Source of the DNA: Polyporus tsugae
Taxonomy: Eukaryota > Basidiomycota > Agaricomycetes > Polyporales > Polyporaceae
Assembly: GCA_024305745.1 (NCBI GenBank)
Contig: JAHRBS010000001.1
Span: 3,162,001-3,226,000, forward strand
Direction: 5' to 3'
DNA: 64,000 nucleotides
Shown: in pieces, positions 56,255 to 64,000 of the stretch
How positions within the stretch are numbered: position 1 is the first letter of the stretch
Layout: each line of letters opens with the position of its first letter
Made by a program: the position numbers and the translations under genes
Notes under the pieces: generated by a model
The model's input: the letters and a program-made list of their open reading frames with translations, nothing else
The model's database searches: none
What the model was told of the DNA's origin: nothing

Positions 56255-59200
56255 TCAAGACATGCACCCCGAGGCACCGAGCCCCTTCAGCTTCTCGCGG
56301 TACTCCCGTGCGCGGCTTGCCACTCGTCGCGCGGTACGCCGGCTGGTCACCGCCATCGCCTTCGAAATCTTGGTCCACCTGTAGCACAAGTTGAACGCAT
56401 CGTGTTAGCCAAACCGACCACGAATGGGTGTGAACAAGCCCTTCCACTTACCGGTTCTTTCTAGTACCATCCTCCGGGCATTTGTGATGGTGTTGCTCGC
56501 AGCTAGGCGGCGCCTGCCCGGACGTCTCCGACTTCCCCTCCCCGTTCGTGTCCATCGGGGGCCCCGAGTCGTCGTCGGCGGCGGCGGCACTTGCGGGGCC
56601 CTTCACGTTCTCCTCGAGCTCGATCTTCGGATTGGGTTGCGTGTCCGCCCCTGCTTCCATCTCCGCGTTCGCCTCGGCCGTCACTGCGTTTTGGGCGATC
56701 TCCTGAGCCTCACAAGAAGGCCGCGGCTGTTCCGGACTCGACACCGACCCCTCGCGCACGGCAGGCGTAGCGGACGAGGGAGACAGCGCACTTGTCCATT
56801 GGGGGTTGTCGACTTCCATGCTGGGCGCGATTACGACCGGAGAGCTCGAGCGAGTGGACACCCTCGCGCCCTCGTTGTCCTCCATCGGACGGTGCGATCT
56901 CGCGCTCCCGTCCTCCTGGTCCAGCCGAGGAAGCGCACCCGCGACGGGCTTGTGCAGTCCTGGTCCGCCGGAGTCCCCTTCGATGGGCTGCGTCGCGAGG
57001 TCAGGGGTCTTATCGTGCTCCTGCATACGGCGGGGTTCGTCTGGGCTGAGCTCCCCGTCCGGGGGGAGCCCTGCGTGGTCGTCGGAGAGGTGGAATGCAT
57101 CCGGGGCAGGGTCGATGATAGAGGCGCGGTGGGCGGCGACGGGCTGGCCCCGAAGGTCCTGTCCATCCGTCGGGATGATATCGTGCATTTGTCGGATAAC
57201 GACCGTCCCATCGACGGCCGCAGATACTAGTGTCTTCCCATCTGCAGAGAAAGCTACGTCCGTCGCCGAGCACGAATGCTCGGAGACCGTCGCCATGCAT
57301 GACCCATCGCTGGTCCTCCACAGCTGCATCGTCCCATGGTTCGGTACCGACGCTATATACTTTCCGCATGGAGAGAAACATGCTGTCCGGACGGGCCCTT
57401 CGAGCTGAAATAGCTCGGCCCCTGTGGATGCATCCCAGATATAGATCCCCTCTGAGTCCCGGTTCCTCCTCGCCCCGAGCATGAGCTTCGACCTGGTGCA
57501 CGTGGACGCGTCCCGGCGATAGACCTTCCTCGCTCCGAGTATGAGCTTCCCATCTGATGAGAATGAGAGATGGTTAATGACCCCTCGTGTTTTACGTTCC
57601 AAATGAAATAAGGAATTTCCCGTCTCGACATCCATAACATGGATCGTGGCAAAATATCTAGACACTGGCCCGGTAATAGCGAGACGCATGCTTCCAGGGT
57701 CAAAAGCAACCGTGTTGTGATCGTCTGCCCTCTGTGGCAGTCGGTCCAGAGGGTCGTCATCAACAGAAAAACAGTCCAAAAGGGACTGCAAGTGCAGTGT
57801 GCCCAACGCGACATCCAGGATGTACCAATCGCTGCAACGGGACAGCCACAATCCGTTGGGAGAGAATGCGAGACAAACCACGGCTCCTTTGAGTTGGCGA
57901 ACTGTTCGTTGTCGGAATGTACGTGCGTCCCAGAGCCGCGTGGTTCCATCCCAGGATCCGGTCGCAATCGTATTGCTGTCGGGGGACCACGCACATGTGA
58001 AGACGGCTTCGGCATGTCCCTCGAGCGTGGCGACTTTGCGGGGGCCCTGACAGTGACTGATGTCCCAAATCGCCGCCTTCCCATCGTCACCGCCCGAAAG
58101 GAGATATCGGCTGTCCGGGGAGAATGCGAGCGACCGGACGGACTTGTAATTGTGCGCGACCCATCGCTGGACTATCGCTCCACTGTCGGCATCCCAGAGG
58201 ATGATGGTAGAGTCTGGGGACCCACTCGCCACCCACTTGCTGTCCGGGGAGATCATGAGAGCATGTACCCCGACCTCGTGTCCAGCAGCCTTGATGACTG
58301 GATAGGTGATCAGATTGCTTCTAGCAGTCGGAAAGATGTGTCAGAATTCACCTCCTCCAGGGGCCCTCAGTATCGCTGCACCACGTTGATATAACACGGG
58401 AACATGCTTTTCAAGCTCGTGGGCCCAGAATGAGTGGTGGTTGGTATGCACAGGGAATTCCAACGGGAACATGATTCTTGGCTGGGGGAACCTGAGCAGG
58501 GCGTGCTCTGGCATCTTGGAGGCGCGGGTGGGATGTCCATGCCCGTCAAAAAGTTCATTATAGCGCGATATACCATCAAAAAAGGCAAAATAAAATGGTT
58601 CTTGCCAGTCAATCATAACTTCCCTCAACTTGGGGCCAATCGGGAGACGTTCCAAGAGCTTGATAGCGGGACAAACTTGTAAAATTCCGCGCGGTGGCCC
58701 CAACTGCAGAACCAGGGATTGCAGCCGAGACCAGTCGGACAGGTGTAGGAGGCGTTCATATCGAGATACTACAATAGACAGGGAGGAATGGGGTGAGCGA
58801 TCGGATAATTTGGGGACTGAGAAGGGTCAGCAAACCTACCGTTTCCCACTCGCACTAGCCTGAGGCTCTCCACCGTGGATGGCGCCGAACCCGACTCAAA
58901 AAGCAGCGTGGCCGGACACACAGCACGACCGTCGACACCCTCGGGCTGAGACCCTATACTAATATGATCACTCTGCGAGCAAGGGGTCAATAGCTCAGCT
59001 CTGGCACTCGCACTGACAGCAACAGGTAGACTCTCACGGTCAGTGCCTTCAACCGCATTTGCTTAGATAGGCGTCGTCTTGCCACCTCCAGAGGTGCTTC
59101 CGAGTCGTTATTCGCCGATTTGATTTCGACTTCCTCGCAGACGAGATCTGTGATGCTTGGGAATGCCAAGAGCACTTGAACGAATGCCAGGGACGTTGCA

Positions 59201-59626
59201 AACGAAAGACCAAAGAGGTGTAGGATTTTTATGTGGGTCCCAAATCGATGGAAAGAAGTGAGGCTGGACTGATGTAGGTAGGGAAAAGCTTCCCGAGCCC
59301 ATGGAGAGTAGACCTGAGGGTGTGGGGAGAATTCGATTTCTGAAAGACTTGGGAGTATTTGAAGGAGGGGGAAAGGTGCAAAGTCAACCGGTCGGACCAC
59401 GATCGAGCGGACCACAGGCATCAGGTGAGGATTGTCCTGGAGGAAGTCGACAAACGCGAATACATTATCCCTGTCCTTGAAACTGGACCCGGGCAAACAT
59501 CACAATACGGCTGCGAGGGCGGAGTTGGCGACACGTGAGGGCAAGACTCTGTAGCGTCTTCGGACCGCCAGCAGAATGGTTGATGACGCGCTCTATGACT
59601 TCCCAAGGTAGTCGTGGGGAATTCAT
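56255..59626 (-). pseudogene. F-box-WD40 family copy D, nearly intact with one frameshift
   Basis: Exons 59626-59038, 58972-58840, 58768-58352, 58297-56452 and 56378-56255 join in phase, but one extra base near 59480 shifts frame inside exon 1 (ARVQFQ, then DNVFAFVDFLQDN in another frame). Without that base it would be ~1,035 codons. F-box RLPWEVIERVINHSAGGPK and LALTCRQLRPRSR; LRR-like exons; WD40 blades (LMISPDSKWVASGSPDSTII; LAFSPDSRYLLSGGDDGKAA; CAWSPDSNTIATGSWDGTTR; CFSPCGKYIASVPNHGTMQL; VAFSADGKTLVSAAVDG). A ~250-residue polar tail follows (MHDIIPTDGQDLRG ... KIELEENVKGPASAA), then a basic C-terminal exon WTKISKAMAVTSRRTARRVA ... GASGCMS. The single lesion could be a sequencing or assembly error, in which case the gene is functional. 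Confidence 0.8.
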
Positions 59627-61800
59627 GGGACGAGGTGCAGGTGGAGAGAGAGCGAGAAATCCGGAAGGAGACTGAGAGCGTTGGGAGATATACATGGTGA
59701 ATCGAGGACGAGGTGCAGGTCAAGAGGGAGCGAGGAACAGAGGGAAATGACGGCAACTCGACAGGCAAGGCCTTGGGGGTGCTGCTGGCAGTGGTCCGCT
59801 ACTCGGAAACGGTCCACCACGATGCAGGCAGGTGGAGATGAGCGCACGCTGTCCACCGATGAGCACGAGGCGCGACCGAAGGTCGATCGGAGACGCCGGG
59901 GCGCTCACAGTGCGATTGAGTTCAAATGCACCCTGCCAGGATCCCACCGCCGACATCCACGGCGCACGGGAGCATCGCCAACGTTCGCATAGACACTCAC
60001 ATAATACGGTTACCAGGAGAATCCCAAAGCAAATGCGACATTGGTAGTTTTGGCAACATATGGGACCACAGAGGAGACTACGACAGCATAAAAATACGAT
60101 ACAAGGGTTGCCTATCGCTAGACTCCGGTCAGTTTCGGCACGATCGTCACATGAGCAGGCGAGACGCACCATAACCATCGAAGCTCTGTTTGAGGGAGCC
60201 CATCATATACGACAATGCCGGAACAGCCATTCGCACGTCCGTCGTCGCTTCCTGTCATGGCGCTGTCGTCGGTACAAGCCTTGATGCTGTCCATTTCAGT
60301 CATCCTGAAACCTAGGAAGCACGAAGGTATTCAAGGCGATGAGATGCAGCTGAGGCTCGGGCGATGCACCAGAGACTAGAAATGGAGACCCGATCAACGG
60401 AGGGACCAAGTTGTCACCTTCACCTCACACCCTCATATTCTACATCCTTCGACACCACACCGGTTTATTCACCCACGGTGACTCTCGCACGCAGGTATGT
60501 GGGTTTGCAGCATGTGAGGGGAGGCAAGCAGCGCATCGAGAGCATCGTGCCCACTAGAGGGCTGCAGTGATCGCAGATCCGAAAACAAGCGTTGTGAATG
60601 GAGTGGGCGTCGTTTCCAGCACACCGACGGCGTTGTAGATGAGAAACCAAACGGGGACGCTCACCGACATGCGAACCCGGTAGATAATAAAACAATATTA
60701 GAGAAGAAAATCCCGCACGTGTACGACATTCAGTCCGGGATCTCCGTACATTCCGCCGCCTGTCCGATGAGTTCTACCCAACCTGGGGACATGGATCGTC
60801 GACCGTCCAGCTAAATACCACCCATTTTGCCCGCTATCCATCTCGCGATTATACAAAGACCCATCCACGCATTGATACGAAAGGACAACAATACTGGAAG
60901 GGGCTCGGGAAACTGAAGGCGGAGGGCCAAGGCAGTGCCACAATAAAACTGAGTACGTACTTCGTCTCTGAGGCCCTGGTGCAACCGTAACGCCCAACTT
61001 TGGGATGCGACAGGTATCCAGGGATCCAAAGGGGTGGTCGGAGGAGGGCTATGTCCTCGCCGCTCGGTGTAGTCGTCCGTCGCAGACAAAAGTTAGCCGG
61101 AAGGCCTTCAGATGCGACCATCCCGATCGTGAACCCGGGCGACCTCGTCGGTGGCCAGCAAGTCGCGCTTCTCGGTCGCATTATGGAACACCAGCGTCCT
61201 TCCCTGTGAACCTGCGAGCGACATCGACATGGCGAGAAGAAACGCGAGGGTCGTCCTTCCAGACGCACGTCCCATGCGCCCTCCGCTGTTCTACTGGGGT
61301 ATGTTCGGACGGAACGACGTCAGGTTAAGTCGCTACCGCACAATGAGGGGTCGACTCGCCTCGCAACCCAGGAGCCCAGGGATGGTCAAAGACCGCGAGG
61401 CTGGACATGGTCGACGAGGAAAAGTATGCTGGACTGTGAGAGCGATGGGGGCGTCGTGCGGTTGCTGGAGTGTCGGGTGCCGCAGAGGAGAGCAACAGCA
61501 CATGCCAGTAGAGTACGTTAAGTCGCAGTCAAGCTTTTTGTTGTACACATGTACATCGCGAGTGTTTGCACATAAAGGATAAGCGAGTTGGCGGGATCGA
61601 GAGCAACTCCGATGGGATGGGTGACGCGCTGGAGTCCGTAAACGGCAACACCGAGCGCTCAGAGGCTTGCTTTGCCGCAGTCGTCTTTCATCTTATCACC
61701 TCTGGTGTCGCCTGCTTTCTCAACTCTGTACTCGTCATATAGAGCATCGTCGCCGTCCTCGCGTGGTCGTACGCAGCTTGCACATTCCCCACGGGCCACC
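59627..61800. other. Gene-poor stretch, nothing assigned
   Basis: About 2.2 kb upstream of copy D. ORFs overlap on both strands. Minus-strand 60850-61270 contains protein-like pieces (TLVFHNATEKRDLLATDEVA; LRRTTTPSGEDIALLRPP) in different frames that I cannot place in a family. Possibly another decayed gene. Confidence 0.35.
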
Positions 61801-62788
61801 GTGGCTCCTCACCTCAATGTCAAGGGCAGCGACTCCGTATCAGGTACGTTCGTGTGGATGCCCTCTCCGACGTCCCGCTTGTCGAGCGTGGCGTGATTGA
61901 CAGGTATTAGTGCTGAGCAGCAAGTCTTCCACCCGGTCGAGACCATCGCGAAGTGGTTGATAAGCATTGCAGCAAGTCCAAGGTGCGTGTACATACTCGA
62001 CTTCGTTGGCATATCCTTCAAGCCGAACACCGCACTGACTCTCCGTTCGCCGCCGCGTTGATCTAGGTTTCCTCGTCTACACACTCGTCCGTCATCTTTG
62101 AGGAATACGCGAACCGCGCCGTTAAAACCCAAGCTGCGTTCGACAGTCTCGAATACGCCGCGGGTTACAAGATCACACGGCGGGTATACAAGTACAGGTA
62201 ACAGCAGGCAGCCGCGGTTCTCCGACATCCTGGGGAATTATAGGGAGAGCTTCACGGACGCGTTCAGCGGGCGCGGGGGCAAGATGATGATGCAGGCAAC
62301 GGCTGGCAGGTGAGCCGTACACATGTTCATTCGAGGCAGCTGGTATCGGTGAAGTCGTAAGTGTCCTCGTGCGGCGTTCTGCTTTTCCCTGCGTCTCGTC
62401 CGACCAATTCTCGTGCCTAGGTGCTGCTCTCTCTTGACGCGCTCAAGGTCAAGCGTTCAGTGAATCCGGAAGTTTCTCGGACGTAGCGTGGTCGGGTATT
62501 CCTCGAGGAGGGCACGATTCAGTACCGTGGTTAGGGTTGGACAGTAGTCCGCAATCAGGAAGCTTCGCACTACGTCCTCCTTCGTCTTGTCACTTCGCCT
62601 ATCTGATGAGGTTGACTCCATATTCCTAGCTTTTCGGCGCATGAGTGGTGACGAGCACGTACGGGTTCGGTATTCATGACTATGACAAGGGGACCTGGGG
62701 CCAGAACTTCGTCGGGTTGGTCGCGGACGCCGTTCTGTATATCACTGTTGCGGCGCCGCTGGACACGGTCAAGGCGAGCACGGACTGA
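61801..62788 (+). pseudogene. GGC1: Mitochondrial GTP/GDP carrier (GGC1-type) pseudogene
   Basis: Fragments follow the order of a mitochondrial carrier of the Ggc1 group: APHLNVKGSDSVS (61804-61843, donor GTACGT); QVFHPVETIAKWLIS (signature PxD/E of repeat 1); EEYANRAVKTQAAF; LEYAAGYKITRRVYKY; FSDILGNYRESFTDAFSG; GKMMMQATAG; GIGEV then VLLSLDALKVKRSVNPE (repeat 2); YRG-stop-GWTVVRN; and DYDKGTWGQNFVGLVADAVL then APLDTVKASTD (repeat 3). Small introns are still visible. Decay: GTG where the start codon should be (61801), stops at ~62485 and ~62531, and truncation at 62786, well short of the last transmembrane segments. The family exchanges GTP and GDP across the inner mitochondrial membrane; this copy cannot. 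Confidence 0.82.
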
Positions 62789-62839
62789 AGCACGGTGTCT
62801 AACGGCGTGGTGGTAAACGAGGCTAGAGATCGATGGGCT

Positions 62840-64000
62840 GCATCTCGCGTTCTCGTATATGGCGGAGTCGGTCCCGGGTCGACCACCTCGTCTGGAGAGG
62901 ATCCTGCGTGGCGGTCGCATAGGTGGAACGAGTTCGGGGTGGGGTAGGCGATAGAGACGCGGTGGGTGGCGACGGGCCCGCCCCGAAGGTCCTGTCCATC
63001 CGGCCGGACGATATCGTCCATTCGGCGGATGATGACCCTTCCTTCTTCGTCCCCAGATGCCAGCGTCTTCCCATCTGGAGAGAAAGCTACGTGCCTCACG
63101 CCGCTTTCGTGCTCGGACAGCGTCGCCACGCACGACCCGTCGCTGGCCCTCCACAACCGAACTGTGCGATCTTGCGATGCCGACGCAACGTACCTCCCGC
63201 ATGGAGAGAACCGTGCTTTCCGGACCTCGCTCGTGTGTCCTTCGAGCCGGAATAGCCGGATGCCTGTCAACGCGTCCCAGATATAGACCGTTGCCATCCG
63301 ACGGGTATCGGCTGTCCGGGGAGAATGCGAGCGACCGGACGGACTTGTAAGCGTGTGCGACCCATCGCCGGACGATGGCTCCACTGTTGGTGTCCCAGAG
63401 GATGACGGTAGAGTCCCCGGACCCGCTCGCCACCCACTTGCTGTCTGGGGAGATGACGAGAGCACGTACAACGGCATCGTGTCTGGCAGGAATGACTGGA
63501 TAGGTGATTAGGTTACCTCTAGCAGGATAGATGTGTGAGAATTCACCTTCGTGACACTCCAGCGCCGCTGCACTCTGTGGCAAGTACCGTTCGAGCTCGC
63601 AGGCCCAGAATGAGAGGCTGTTGGCACACACCGGGACCCCAATGGTGCACCTGACTACGACTCTGGGCGGGGAAAACCTGAGCAGGGCGTGCTTCAACGT
63701 CTTGTACGTGTGATGTCGAGGGTCAGATTCATCAGCGAAGCTCGATAAAGAGTCAACAATGTTGACCGTAGACCGTAATGGCCACTCGATCGTAACTTCC
63801 CTCAACTCGGGGCTGTTCGAAAAGATCTCCAAGAGCTCGACAGGGTGGTCGAATGCCAGGTCATCCTTGGACAACTGCAGCATCAGGGATTGTAGCCGGC
63901 ACCAGTCGGACTGGTATGCGCGAAGATCTGATCGAGATACTACATGGGTGGGATGAATGGGATCAGATGAGCTATTAAAGAATTTGGCGACGGGCAAGGA
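62840..64000 (-). pseudogene. F-box-WD40 family copy E, truncated, right end beyond window
   Basis: Exon 3 equivalent 63939-63547 (393 nt, same length as in C), intron 63546-63496, WD40 exon from 63495. The first ~700 bp (exon, introns, two WD40 blades) are ~97% identical by eye to copy C. At ~63300 the reading passes from FSPDSRY directly to TVYIWDALTGIRLFRLEGHT, deleting ~600 bp (blades 3-5 and part of 6) and shifting frame. The last blades (RFSPCGRYVASASQDRTVRL; VAFSPDGKTLASGDEEG) and RMDDIVRPDGQDLRGG follow, and homology ends near 62840-62860, against the carrier pseudogene. In E the codon at the family-conserved intronic TGA is TCA, so intron retention would be readable. Confidence 0.82.

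Overview
This is a nuclear segment from a basidiomycete fungus, probably a wood-decay agaricomycete of the Polyporales type. The evidence is many 50-60 nt introns with GT(R)NGT donors and CTRAY branch points, GC-rich coding DNA, Agaricomycete-type F-box, WD40, Zn2Cys6 and G-alpha genes, and fungal Ty1/copia, Ty3/gypsy and Tc1/mariner-like elements. All gene models were spliced by eye and phase-checked exon by exon. No rRNA, tRNA or CRISPR array was found.

Layout. 0-9 kb: an F-box-like gene cut by the left edge, a weak spliced fragment, a securin-like gene (2.7-4.5 kb, minus strand), and a regulator with a C-terminal Zn2Cys6 cluster (6.3-8.5 kb, plus strand). 9.2-12.2 kb and 34.1-37.0 kb are two diverged direct copies (R1, R2) of one ~3 kb segment. 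They bracket a mobile-element block: an apparently intact mariner-like element (12.66-14.05 kb), and a Ty3/gypsy chromovirus (about 14.05-27.8 kb) split by a younger, complete Ty1/copia element (14.775-20.973 kb).

37.9-48.0 kb is ordinary genic DNA: a 14-exon non-canonical G-protein alpha subunit, two conserved genes of unknown function, and glyoxalase I (GLO1).

27.8-33.3 kb and 48.7-64 kb hold five members of a multi-exon F-box / LRR-like / WD40 family. Copy A (plus strand) is a pseudogene. B, C, D and E (minus strand) form an array: B is a 3' remnant, C is intact (788 aa), D carries one frameshift, and E is truncated by the window edge and by an internal deletion. F-box plus beta-propeller is the plan of SCF ubiquitin-ligase substrate receptors. 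A GLO1 pseudogene precedes D just as GLO1 precedes B/C, so a GLO1 + F-box-WD40 unit seems to have been duplicated. A decayed mitochondrial GTP/GDP carrier (GGC1-type) lies tail-to-tail with E.

The most notable features are the fast-evolving F-box-WD40 array with signs of unequal crossing-over and gene conversion; the G-alpha with Ala in place of the catalytic Gln, a 9-nt microexon and two GC-AG introns in or near the nucleotide-binding motifs; and retroelement reading frames broken almost only by stops that C-to-T transitions can explain.
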